From contig NC_056042.1 of the NCBI RefSeq assembly GCF_004379255.2, positions 13,315,901-13,379,900 on the forward strand: a stretch of DNA of 64,000 nucleotides, written 5' to 3'. Numbering within the stretch: the stretch's first letter is position 1; every line of letters starts with the position of its first letter. Below, one piece after another: positions 33,288-44,501 of the stretch. The position numbers were made by a program, and so were the translations under genes. Under the pieces are notes generated by a model. That model was not told the origin of the DNA and searched no databases. It worked only from the letters and a program-made list of their open reading frames with translations. The stretch comes from Salvia splendens (taxonomy: Eukaryota; Streptophyta; Magnoliopsida; Lamiales; Lamiaceae).

Positions 33288-34295
33288 ATGCAAGATCCAT
33301 TTTTCTTGAGTGAGGAACCGTCGAGGTACAGTGAAACCGGAAGCAGGCAGCCCAAGGTGGACTCATCTAAGGAAAAAGAACTGACGAAGGAAACTCCAGC
33401 CCAGAATGTGCCCGAGAAAGACTCCGGGAAGACTGTCGAGGAGCTGGTCGAAGAAGAGAAAGGGAAAAAGCCATTCCCTTATCGTTTCGTGACCAAGAGG
33501 AAGAAGAAAAACCCAGTGGATTACATGTCAATTTTTGGGAAGCTGGATGTCACCATACCATTCCTCCAAGCCAAGAAGCTACCCCCGCTTGGAAAATTTA
33601 TCAAAGAATTCATAGCCGGGAAAGCCCAGAAGGATGTGAAGATCATGGTGGAAGGGATAGCGTCAGTAATTGTGCAAGAAAAGCTACCACCCAAGAGAGC
33701 AGACCCAGGTATGTTCACTTTGCCTATAACTATAGGAGATGTAAAAATCGAGCATACAATGTGTGATCTGAGAGCTTCTATAAATGTTATGCCATTGTCA
33801 GTTTATAATCGGCTGAAGGGAGTAACGTTATCTAGCACTAGGGTATTAATCCAACTGGCTGATAGGTCGTGTATAAGTCCCGAGGGAGTGTTAGAGAATG
33901 TGTTGGTGAGAGTACAGGATTTTAGTTATCCTGCTGACTTTTACGTGATCAAGATATGGGAGTCTAAAGCTAGGGAGTCTAGCGGTATTTTGTTAGGATG
34001 GCCAATTCTTAGGACAGCCAAGACGATTGTAGATATGGCTGAGGGAACAATTTGTATTGATTCTCATGGAGAAAAGTTTACCTTTGATATCAATGAGGCC
34101 ATGAAAAAGCCTATCAATTCTGAAAATCTATGCTATGTAGATGTAATTGACCCTCTAGTCCAAGATTTTCTTGAGACTGAATTATTGCAGGAAAAGCTAC
34201 AAGCATTGGATGTATATGGGCAGGCTAATGTAGAGGCAGCTGCATGGTGTGACCTGATCAGTAGCCAAGGGTTAACTGATGAAGAGATAGAATGA
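33288..34295 (+). pseudogene. Athila-like protease region (copy 1)
   Basis: Aspartic protease with CDLRASINVMPLSVYNRL: the catalytic Asp is present but the Gly of the DxG box is Arg. The second patch GILLGWPILRTAKTIVDMAE is also altered (GRPFLRT in the minus copy). A TGA at 34293-34295 ends the frame before reverse transcriptase. It would have processed the Gag-Pol polyprotein; with the altered catalytic box it is unlikely to work. Confidence 0.85.
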
Positions 34296-34451
34296 GCTAT
34301 TAAGGACTTCTGCCAGCAATCAGAATTTATTGGAGCCGCAGGGGCTAAGCTACCAGTCAGTACAAATGAACTCTCAGAGGGAAAATTAGAAAAGGAAGGG
34401 GATGCTGGAAGAAACCCTCTCCCAGCAGACACACTTCCCCCACAAGTTGAA

Positions 34452-34940
34452 TTGAAGAAGTTGCCAGCAACCCTGAAGTATGCCTTTCTCGGGGAGGAAA
34501 ACTTATATCCGGTGATAATAAGCAGTAGCCTGACAAAGGAGCAAGAAGCAAGGCTACTGACTGTTCTAGGCCGGAACATGAAATCAATTGGATGGAGCCT
34601 TACAGATTTGGTGGGAATAAGCCCTGACGTCTGCATGCATCATATTAGGCTAGAAGAAGGGGCGAATGCACATCGAGATTCGCAGAGAAAGGTGAATCCC
34701 AACATGCGGGAGGAAATATTGAAGGAAATCTTGAAGTTGTTGTCATTAGGGATTATCTATTTGGTGCCCGATAGCGAGTGGGTCAGCCCTGTGCACATGG
34801 TCCCCAAGAAGTCTGGGATTCAAGTGGTTCAAAATGAGAGGAATGAGCTGATACCGACAAGGCTAGTCACTGGTTGGCGGATGTGCATAGAGTACCGCAA
34901 GCTGAACGCCGCGACCAGGAAAGACCACTTCCCCCTACCG
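34452..34940 (+). pseudogene. Athila-like reverse transcriptase fragment (copy 1)
   Basis: Contains [14 protein letters not shown] and [20 protein letters not shown], the first RT blocks. It stops dead at 34940, where the sequence becomes copia flank identical to 29500 onward. Five bases CCGTT are shared at the joint. The polymerase active site is absent from this copy; it is present in the second unit at 37478-37738. Confidence 0.9.
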
Positions 34941-35196
34941 TTATTAGTGCTCATGATGTAGACACATTTGTCGCACTCGTTGATTTTAAACCCATTTGAT
35001 AACATCACATTATCAAACTTCAAGTACCATTGCAATGGCGCTTGTTTCAATACATATAGAGACGTTACGAGCTTGCATACTTTTTTCTCTTATCCAGGTA
35101 CTACAAACCCTTCGGGTTGTTTCATATAAATTTCATCTTCTAGTTCACCATTTAGAAATGCAGTCTTTACATCCATTTGATGAATCTCAAGATTGT
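34941..35196 (-). repeat. Duplicated copia 1 flank
   Basis: 256 bp collinear with 29500-29755 with about one mismatch, including part of copia RT (minus strand) and the ATTGT site. It shows the duplication happened after Athila integration and took host flank with it. Confidence 0.95.
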
Positions 35197-36699
35197 TAGT
35201 AAGTCGTATTCTAGGCCTTGGTTACTGGTCAGTATAATGTGCATAGTTGGAATATATCTGCAAAACAGTTGCTAAAGTGTGCAGGGAAGTGTTCAGGCCA
35301 GTATGGAAATGTTAGGAGAATTCAGGTGAGAAGGGCGTCAGGATGTTGCTATCTTGACTAGTATGCATGCCAAAAAGGCTCGAGATGGAGAAGAATGATA
35401 GCTGGGAAGATCATCCGCAAGCAAGGGGGCAAAAGAGTCATTTCATGTTTGAAGTCTACCCTAAAAATCAAGGGAAGCCTCCCTATAAAAGGAAGCCACT
35501 TGGAGAGAGAAAGAGGATCGATTAGTTCATCAATTCCTATGCTTAGTTAGCAATCTCTCTTCGGTAGATCAATCCTTCAGCATTATCCTTTATATTCTCA
35601 TTCCTCGCCGACAGCCATGGTCACCTGAAGCTCATCAGTTCCCCGGAGTTCCACATCCTTTCGTTGCAGTCGGCGTGTTTCGTAGTGTTAACAGTTTCAT
35701 CGCCCGGAGTGGCAAACAATTTTTATTTGCTTTCTTAGTTAATCGCACTTTGTTTTCTTACGTTGGATTTGTTGCACTTTCAATATTTGCTTACTTTGCA
35801 GTCTTAGTTGTGATCCAAACGTTTCTATGATATGAAGTTGTTTTGTGCATCGGTTCTTGTTTGATCTCGTTCTTTTCTGCCTAGATAGCTTAAATCCAGT
35901 AGTTACGGTAATTTCTAGTTGTTGCGAGCATGTTTCCATTTCCGAATTGATAGATCTGAGTTCTTGAGTTCAGTTTGCTGGTATATTTTAGATCTGAAAT
36001 GGTTAAATCTGAAAGCCTAGTTTACGTAGTTTCTGCCACCTTGCATGTCACCCAGTTAGTTTAGTTGCAGTTTCGGTATTTGATCTTTTGATTTGAGGTT
36101 TTAATTGTAGATCTGTGTTCATGAAGTTGTTAATCTGTGTTTCTATGGTGATAATTCTGGATTCGCTGATCTGATTTGATTCATGTTGAAGAAGATAATA
36201 TCTCCACCCAACTTTTGGACCACTTTTGCTTTTTAACCACTTTTTACTTTTGTCCTTTACTTTTAGCACTCACTTTTCAGATCTATATGCCTAGTCATCT
36301 AACTACCTCTTTTCCTATGATATTCCGTTTAGCCTTTTATAGTAAACTCGTACTTTCCATATATTTCCTGAAACCTATGCTCCCCACTTTCCACGTACAC
36401 AGCTACATGTCAATCATCTTTCTCCCCGCCTCCTAGTAAGTAGAGTAACATCTTAAATTCCAGCCTAGATAAAGTCTCAACCCAAAGCGTGGTAGCTAAC
36501 CAAACCTTTCTAGAATTTCACCACAATTTCCAAAGCGCATTCATCTCTGTGGGATTCGACCCTTACGTCCACTATACTAGTCAGTAGAAGTGAGTTGAGG
36601 AATTATTGATACCAGGTTCAGGCATAGCTGGGGTTCCATCCTGATCAGTAGGATACATCATGTGCTCGACACGACACCTGACACAAACCTGCTCTTTCA
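35197..36699 (+). repeat. Duplicated Athila-like LTR
   Basis: Exactly 5441 bp from the first LTR and the same length (1503 bp). It differs from the first LTR at roughly 20 positions by eye, fewer than the 5' and 3' LTRs differ from each other. TATA box at 35484-35491. Confidence 0.95.
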
Positions 36700-36701
36700 A
36701 A

Positions 36702-37143
36702 TGGCACCGTTGCCGGGGATGAATGGCGTTATTAACTGTTATTGTGTTTGTGACTTTGGCGTACATATTGTGGATAATTTCTCTATTTCTTTTTATTTCA
36801 GTTTATGAGAAGCAGTTCGGCTCCTGACCAGTGGAGACCGAAGATACTTCAGCGAGGATCTATACTCGTAACCACTCGATCCGGCCTGTCGACAGCTTTG
36901 TCTGATTTAGGTTCGAGTAGTGACGAAGAACAAGACACCATAGAAGGAGGAATACAAGATAATCCAAGGCTATAGTTGGAAGGCAATCCAAGGAGAATGG
37001 CTGACCACGATGATGACGATCCAGAGATCGGAACGCTGAATGCGCATACCGAAGGAGAACCACCGCAAGCTATAGTAGTCACCCCGGGGCAGACAGCCTG
37101 TGATGTGAAGCCCCATGTTATTGCAATCCTGCCCACGTACTTT
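36702..37143 (+). pseudogene. Second PBS and truncated gag start (copy 2)
   Basis: PBS TGGCACCGTTGCCGGGGATG at 36702-36721, then gag from Met 36805 as in copy 1. A TAG interrupts it at about 36972, the same change as in the minus-strand copy. Homology to copy 1 ends at 37143 (copy 1 position 31702), where filler sequence and RT follow. Confidence 0.92.
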
Positions 37144-37180
37144 AGGGATTATCTATACTCGTAACCACGTACCGAAGGAA
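37144..37180 (+). other. Templated filler at a deletion junction
   Basis: About 37 bp joining gag to RT. AGGGATTATCTAT equals 37201-37213 (RT). ATCTATACTCGTAACCAC equals 36858-36875 (gag start). TACCGAAGGA equals a word near 37049 (gag). The pieces overlap each other by a few bases. Confidence 0.8.
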
Positions 37181-37738
37181 TTCTTGAAGTTATTGTCATT
37201 AGGGATTATCTATTCAGTGCCCGATAGCGAGTGGGTCAGCCCTGTGCACATGGTCCCCAAGAAGTCCGGGATTCAAGTGGTTCAAAATGAGAGGAATGAG
37301 CTGATACCGACAAGGCTAGTCACTGGTTGGCGGATGTGCATAGAGTACCGCAAGCTGAACGCCGCGACCAGGAAAGACCACTTCCCCCTACCGTTCATCG
37401 ATAAGATGTTGGAGCGACTGGCTGGGAAGAAGTACTTTTATTTTTTGGATGGGTACAGTGGGTATTTTTAGATTTACGTGAATCCTGAAGACCAGGATAA
37501 AAATACCTTCACCTGCCCGTTTGGAACCTATGTGTACAGACGCATGCCGTTCGGACTTTGCAACGCTCCGGGAACATTTCAACGATGCATGATGAGCATA
37601 TTTTCTGATCTAATTGAGGAGTGTATAGAAATATTCATGGATGACTTCACAGTCTACGGAGACTCTTTCGACTCATGCCTTCGTCATTTGGATGTAGTCT
37701 TGGAGAGGTGTCGAGCGAAGAGCCTAGTCTTGATTTGA
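37181..37738 (+). pseudogene. Athila-like reverse transcriptase
   Basis: Continues from the filler with [43 protein letters not shown], a stop at 37469-37471, then [20 protein letters not shown] and the active-site box FMDDF. A two-base loss near 37735 shifts the frame before the RNase H part. The catalytic Asp pair is present. The upstream gag and protease of this unit are deleted. Confidence 0.9.
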
Positions 37739-37751
37739 GAAATGTCATTTC

Positions 37752-38570
37752 ATGGTCACAGAGGGCATCGTCCTAGGGCATGTGGTGTCAGAGAGGGGTA
37801 GACAAGTGGATCAAGCCAAAGTGGACATCATTTCCAAACTACCTTTTCCTACTGACCAGAAGGAAATAAGGGGTTTTCTGGGACACGCGGGATTTTATCA
37901 CCGATTCATTAAAGACTTCGCCAAAATTGCCCAACCCCTCACCAGACTTCTCCAAAACGAAGTAGAATTCAATTTTGATGATCAATGCAAGGCTGCTTTC
38001 AACTTGCTCAAGGAAAAGCTGATATCCGCACCGATTATCCGAGCTCTTGACTGGGATCATCCGTTCGAAGTGATGTGTGATGCCAGTGATTATGCAGTAG
38101 GAGCGGTTCTGGGTCAGAAGATCGAGGGAAAAAGGTATGTGATCTTTTATGCATCTAATACATTGAATCAAGCTCAAAGGAATTATGATACCACGGAGAA
38201 GCAGATGCTAGTCGTGGTTTATTCATTCGAGAAGTTTCAGCAGTACTTGTTGGGGTCAAGGGTCATCGTTTATACTGACCATGCAGCCATTAAGTACCTG
38301 GTTACCAAGAAAGAATCCAAACCCCGCTTAATCCGATGGGTACTCTTGTTACAAGAGTTCGATTGGGAGGTGGAAGACAAGAAAGGGGTTGAGAATAAGA
38401 TTGCGGATCATTTGAGCAGGATAGTGCAAGATGGAAATAGCGAGGAGGTGAGAGATCGATTCCCGGAAGAACACTTGTGTGAAGTTATTTTCGCCGCTAG
38501 AAAAATTGACTGGGAAGAAGTGATGAAGCTTACTGGCCAGGATGTGACAGAAAGAGGAAAAGAAAAGTAG
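37752..38570 (+). pseudogene. Athila-like RT connection and RNase H
   Basis: Reads [18 protein letters not shown], then RNase H with [33 protein letters not shown] and [16 protein letters not shown], then [16 protein letters not shown] leading to integrase. RNase H degrades the RNA template during reverse transcription. The Arg codon that is a stop in the minus-strand copy is intact here. A one-base loss at about 38568 ends the frame. Confidence 0.9.
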
Positions 38571-39836
38571 GGGAGGAGCCATGGTATGCAGACCTAGCCA
38601 ACTACCTCGTTTCAGGGGAGCTTCCAGAAGTGCCGAACGTCACCAAAGCTCAAAGAATGAAGATCAAGAGTGAGTCGAAATACTACTTTTGGGACGACCC
38701 GTATCTTTGGAGGGTAGGAGCCGATCAAGTGATAAGAAGATGCGTTCCTGACTGGGAGCAGAGGGACGTATTGACGCATTGCCACTCTCTGGCATGTGGA
38801 GGACATTTCGAGGAACAAAGATGCCTACGAGTTTTATAAAAGTTGTGAGCGTTGTCAACTGACCGGTGGAATATCCGCGCGAGATGAAGTGCCGCAAGTC
38901 CCAATCATTGTTTGTGAGTTGTTCGACATATGGGGGATGGATTTCATGGGGCCTTTTCCCTCATCGTATGGGAACTTATATATCTTAGTTGCAGTTGACT
39001 ACGTCTCCAAATGGGTAGAGGCCAAGGCCACGAGCACGTGTGAAGCAAGAGAGGTAGCCAAGTTCCTCAAAAGTAACATTTTCAGTCGATTCGGAGTACC
39101 AAGGGCCATAATATCCAATCAAGGCACCCACTTCTGTAACCGCACCATCGAAGCCTTGACGAAGAAGTACGGTGTGCATCACAGACTATCAAGCCCCTAC
39201 CACCCACAAGCGAACGGGCAGGCAGAGATATCTAACCGAGAGATAAAGAAGATTCTGGAGAAGTCCGTAAATCCTTCCAGGAAGGACTGGAGTATAAGGT
39301 TAGAGGATGCTCTATGGGCATATCGCACAACCTACAAAACCCCCATAGGAATGTCCCCGTACCGAATCGTTTTTAGAAAGATGTGCCACTTACCAGTGGG
39401 AATTGAGCACCAAGCATACTGGGCAGTACGACAAGTGAATATGGATGCTACAGCCTGTGAAGAGGAAAGGAAGCTGCAGCTGCAGGAGTTAGAGGAACTC
39501 AGATTGGGGTCGTTTGATTCAGCCATGTGGTACAAAGAGCGAACCAAATTATGGCACGACAGGAATCTGAGGACCAATGATCTTCATGTTGGGCAGAAAG
39601 TACTACTCTTCCAGTCGAGGTTGAAGCTCATGCCTGGAAAACTCAAGTCGAAATGGACAGGGCCTTATGTCATCACCGCACTCCGTTCTAATGGAGCAGT
39701 GGAGATTTTAGGGAGTCTTCCTAACTCTGAACCTTTTATTGTGAATGGGCATAGGCTGAAGGTATTTAGGGCCAATAGTGATGTGGCTGTAGTGGATGAG
39801 ATCCCACTGCAACCACATACTCAGGTATCATACTAA
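38571..39836 (+). pseudogene. Athila-like integrase
   Basis: HHCC region [11 protein letters not shown] is followed by an internal deletion of about 60 bp relative to 5120-5070 on the minus strand, then [11 protein letters not shown], where the first Cys-pair partner is Tyr. Core: first Asp in GMDFMGPFP, the second site reads [11 protein letters not shown] with Asn in place of the catalytic Asp, and the Glu is in [13 protein letters not shown]. The C-terminal part ([37 protein letters not shown]) resembles the integrase C-terminal beta domain. The element would need integrase supplied by another copy. Confidence 0.9.
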
Positions 39837-40462
39837 CCGGTAGGATAGGGATTGGGATTCTACTGAGCTAGCTCCTTTAGCGTAATGTACATATGCTGGC
39901 AAAGTAGAATTTCAATTTTCCTAAGGAAGATATAAATATGGTACATATGTGTTAGTTAATTAATTTGAACCTTTGCATGCTAGTTAATTTAAGAAAACCC
40001 AAAAAATTTTTTAGGACCTCAAATGTTAATTGGGAGTACGTACTGACCATCAGAATACCATTTTGGTGAAACTCCCCAATTAATTAAGTGTCCTTTTTAC
40101 TTTGTTTCTACTCTAGGAAGATATAGGGGAAATCATTATAGGGCAGAATTTGAATTTGGGGCTTGCTGCAGCTTTGCAGGCGGGCAGCGACTGAAAAGAG
40201 GCGCGTGGTGCAGTGAACGGACAAGCGACATCCAATCAGGAGACCGCTAGCTAAACCGTCCCTCACACTAACCAAAGCCAACCTAGAACCGCCTATCACC
40301 GGTTACAAACCCCAACTACCCTTTTTCCACCCCATAACTGAACCGTCTCTCCCATTTTTCATTTCACAAACCCTCAATTTTTCCATTTCTCTCTGCATTT
40401 TTCCACCATCACTCCACAAAAACCACCACCCACATTCACCCAAGAAATCACAGGTCTAAGCC
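39837..40462 (+). other. Non-coding spacer between pol and downstream ORF
   Basis: No gene. Contains CACCATCACTCCACAAAAAC-like C-rich leader just before the next ORF, as Athila elements usually have between pol and their extra ORF. Confidence 0.6.
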
Positions 40463-43303
40463 ATGGGAAAGAAAACATGGGCAACAAAAATCAAACCCAC
40501 TTCAACCTGCAGGGAAGAAACTCCAAAATCACCACCGCCGCTGGAAGAACGGCCGCCAAGCCCACAACCACCGGAGCCGACTCCTCAGGCGCCAACAATG
40601 GTTTCCTTGGATGCAATGGCGGAATTTCTTCGACTGCAGGACCCTAACAGAGATTGGGCGGCGGCGCTAGCCGGTTTTAGTCAAATGGGGGAAAGGGAGT
40701 ATGACGGAGGAGCCCCATATGAACCGAATGTGTAATCCACGGTACAACCAACTGTTTCCATTCCGATTTCTGCCGAAATTCCACCAGAAAGAAAATCTCC
40801 ATCGGTAACCGTACCGCCAGAATCTTTGGAACCCTCCCAAACTCCACAACAAAGTGATTCGATGGAGGTTGACCCCTTATCCGCCCATTATGATTCCGAC
40901 TCAGATGAACGTGAAGCGAGGAAAAGCAAGGAACAGGGGAGCCTACAGGGAGACGATGAACCAGAGAAAACGCCAGCGGCGGGGACCGTTTCTCAAGGAA
41001 CGGCGAGGGAAGAGATAGATTTAAATGAGATGGCCAAGAAACAAGGCCTAATGACGGATGACGAATTTCATGCGATTTTGGATGGAGTAAACAAAAGGGA
41101 AGATGATACTGCCACGATGGTTGAGGATCTAAACCTCACATCTAGGGCAGTAGGAGAAGATGAAGAAGGAGCGCAGGAGAGAAAGAGCCAGAATCAGTGA
41201 ACCCCCAGACAGAGGTGGGGAAGAGTGATGTGCATGTGGAAGCGGAAGAAACAGAAGCAAGACCAGAAGTACCCAACCGTGGCATCTCCGGTGACGAAAC
41301 GAAAGGCCGTCAAGAGGTAGTTGGTGTTGAAGGGCGAACCTGAGGCTAGTCGGCCAAAGCCGCAAAGGGTATCTCAATGATGCTTAGGAAAGTGGGCAGC
41401 TAGTAAGGTGAAGCCAAACACGGAGACAGATCTTGTGGAGATCTTGAGTGAAGAGGAGAGGACCACTCCCACAAAACCTGGGTAGGAGTCTTTACCTGCT
41501 ACTGGCCTAGAGGATACTGCAATGGAAACAGAAGCGGTCTCTCCAACACCGAGTGGCCAAGGTGAAGAGGCTGACGGGATGACTGAGGGTCTGGACCTCG
41601 CATCCAAGTCAGTAGGCCACGAGGAGCAGAGAATTGACAATGCCCGTACCAGCGGAGAGACCGGCCCTACTACCTAGGATCCACTTTCGACACAAGCTGA
41701 GAAGGAACCCGAAGAAGAGAAGGACGAGGATGACGGAGAGGAAGCCATATATCAAGTAGAAAGGAAACGGAAAGGGAAAGCCCCTGTCAAGAAGAAGCCC
41801 AGCAGTAAGAGGCAGCGCATATTCAATACTAGCGTAGTCATAACTGAAGTCATTCAGAGAACCCCACCAAACCGCAGAGAGTCGAGCGATAACGATTACA
41901 CTGCCAGCGATGAATCCGAATCAGATAGCGATACATCCATGGAGGATGAGGAGTACTAGGAGCAATAACTCCCAGGCGATCATCGGGAGCTATTACATCC
42001 TCCTGCAGAGAGACTCCAATTCAGGAGATGGGCAGTGGAGCTCACGGACGAGTTAGTGGAGGAGATGAAACTTTTCGACTCCAAAAAGCTCCAAGATGCT
42101 TTCGGCACCAAGGATGACAAGAGAAAACAGGTTAAATGTGGAAAGGTACTCCATTTCCCTTCCTTGGATGAGTTGGAAGCTCGTGAGTCGTTTCTGGCCT
42201 ATTTGCATGCGTTGGGTTTTGAGTGGTTGTTGGAGAATGGAGATTCGAGTGTCCCGGTTAGATTAGCGAAGGAGTTTTTCACGACCTTTAGGTTTAAGGT
42301 CACCACTGATCTAGATGAGGAATGTATCAATTTTAGGCTGTTTGGCGGAGAGATACGGATGAGCTTGATTGAGTAGACCGTGCGTCTGGAAATGTGCAGT
42401 TTGGAGGAGGCCATAGGGACTGAGTGGAGAAGTAGGGAGCGGGGAATTTCCCGCACACATGTGGAATTTGAGCCCCAGGAAGCCTGGGAGGAACTTACTC
42501 ACCCTGATGCAGGGCAGTTCCAGTCCACTATCTCCCGCTCCGTCCATTTCAACAACCCGATTCTGCGTCTGGTACAGCTTTACCTGGATTATAATTTGTT
42601 AGGGCAATCAAATTCCGCCGTCCAAACTTCAATGACCGAACTGTACCTCCTCGGGTACGCTAAGCGCGGAAGGACAGTGCACCTGGGCTTCTGGACCGCG
42701 TACCAGTGTCACCTCATCGCCACCCACCCAGCGAGGAACCTCTCCCTCTGCCATATATTGGGAGTATTTGTCAGGAACAACATAGTTATCTTGGAGGGAG
42801 AGGACTTATCCCCTTTGACGATGGTCGACCCTCCTGGCCTCTTTGATACACTTTTGTTCGTCCGAACGAACACCGTTTACAAGAGGCAGTGCATACCACG
42901 TTTCTACGCGATGGGAGAAGAAGCTATACCAGCCGGGAGAGCGATGGCAGCCCAGGGAACACCAGCGCAGGAGCAGAGGCAGGAGAGGTTGGAAAAATCA
43001 GTGGCAGAGTTAGCCGATGATAATAGGAAAGCAAGAGCGGAGTTAAGCCGTTTGGCAACTGTGATGGAAGGAATCCTGAAAGAACTGGCGACCGGGAAGT
43101 TGGTCCGTGAAGCTGGACCGAGTGGACATGGAGGCCAGGATGATGAACCCATGAGGACCGAGACAGAAGAAGAGAAACAAGAGGAAGAAGATGCCGAAGA
43201 GTCGGCAGAATCTGGGAACAAGCAGTCCGAGAATGAGGAGGAACAACCGAAAGAACCACCTGCACTACAACCTGCCCTGCGAAGGAGCAGGAAGAACAAG
43301 TGA
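40463..43303 (+). pseudogene. Athila-type downstream ORF (env-position)
   Basis: It starts MGKKTWATKIKPTSTCREE. Main parts share one phase over about 947 codons but are broken by stops at 40733, 41198, 42374 and others between 41200 and 42035, some from frameshifts. N-terminal part: Pro-rich (PPPLEERPPSPQPPEPTP), then acidic Glu/Ser/Asp-rich. The folded core at 42035-42900 (LGFEWLLENGDSS, RLAKEFFTTFRFKV, YLDYNLLGQSNSAVQTSM, RKRG-like KRGRTVHLGFWTAYQCHL, ARNLSLCHILGVFVRNN) matches the Athila ORF-1 protein type. C-terminus: predicted coiled coil (VAELADDNRKARAELSRL) and acidic tail. I see no signal peptide and no membrane segment, so an envelope role is not supported by this sequence. Confidence 0.75.
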
Positions 43304-43427
43304 CCAACCATACTGACCAGATAGTTTTCTTATTATTTTTAGTTTTTAGTTTTTCATATTTTAATTGTGTTTTGCTGTGTTTTCAGGTAGTATAATCTGT
43401 GTAGTATGTGAGCAAACCCCTTTCATA

Positions 43428-43649
43428 ACACTTAGCCTACGCAATAGTCTAAGTGTGAGAAGTAAAGGGTTTGCCATTTTTGGCGCATGTGTTTGTGTTT
43501 TCTGTTTTCTTTTTCGTATGCATGTCAACTCACACTTAGCCTATTATATAGTCTAAGTGTGAGGAGTTTGTTGTATATATATGTTTAGGTTTGATGGTTT
43601 CTGTTTAGATTTTAAACTCTCCCACTTAGCCTATTATATAGTCTAAGTG
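43428..43649 (+). repeat. Three CACTTAG...CTAAGTG hairpins
   Basis: Inverted repeats ACACTTAG ... CTAAGTGT at 43428-43456, CTCACACTTAG ... CTAAGTGTGAG at 43529-43563, and CACTTAG ... CTAAGTG at 43623-43649, spaced 85-100 bp apart. The right arms (GTCTAAGTGTGAGGAGTTTG) resemble the sequence just before the 3' LTR (GGTAAGTGTGAGCAGTTTGA at 45409-45428). Confidence 0.8.
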
Positions 43650-44156
43650 TGAGAAGTTTTTAGTATAAGTATGTCTTGTTGTGTTTTGGTATGTCAGTGT
43701 CAGCCATACTGGCCATTACCTTTTTCCACTTCACAGCCTCATCTGAGGGCAGACACGTGTGAAGTGGGAGGGGGGAATGCACTGGTCAGTATGACATGTG
43801 TACATATGTGTTATCTGTGTTTAAGTGTTTGTGTAGTGTCTAGGTCTAGTTTTTTTTATTTGATTGGGCTTAAAACTCAAATGTCTTGAACTGACGGTGA
43901 GGGAAATTGAGGGAGATAGGACATGCTGGAAAATGGAAACCACCCCCCCTTAGTATCTCCTAGTCAGTATAGGTGATGCGAGTATGAGAGAAAAGCCCAC
44001 ACTTAGAGCCAAAACACAAAAGCCCTCTTAAAATTTGAGTCAAAAGCCTAAAGTGGAACCACTTTCCACTAATTCAGAAAAGAAAAGAGTGGCTGCCACA
44101 AGGTGCCTAGGGTAAAGTGACCGCGTGTAGCAACACTGAAGGCAGTAGGAAACCCC

Positions 44157-44191
<35 letters not shown>

Positions 44192-44195
<4 letters not shown>

Positions 44196-44480
44196 TTTGA
44201 TCTATGCAAAACTAGATTTAAATACAGAAACGCAGAACAATATCATAATTAGGTCACTTTTAGGTCATAATTAGGTAATTTTTAGGTCATGCTAACAAAG
44301 CATGACCTAAAACGATCTTAGCATGACATTAAACCCAAATATTATAATATGACCTAAAATTGCTTAATTATGACCTTCCATGTTTTTAGTTAATTATTGA
44401 CCATTAGATCATCTAATCATAGGGCCAAGATTTGGTCTGCATTTCTGGATTTAAACACATACTTATTTTGATCATCTCCC
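44192..44480 (-). mobile_element. 289-bp element embedded in (TA)n, copy 2
   Basis: Reverse complement of 20709-20997, same length, about 97% identical by eye, again between two (TA)n tracts (44161-44191 and 44481-44501). It sits in the 3' untranslated part of the Athila-like element, so it is younger than that element. Confidence 0.85.
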
Positions 44481-44501
44481 TATATATATATATATATATA
44501 T

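Noticed and set aside
35197..36699. Middle Athila-like LTR considered as a second independent insertion or solo LTR
   Set aside because: Its copia flank and ATTGT site duplicate the left flank exactly and the spacing is a constant 5441 bp, so it is part of a tandem duplication.
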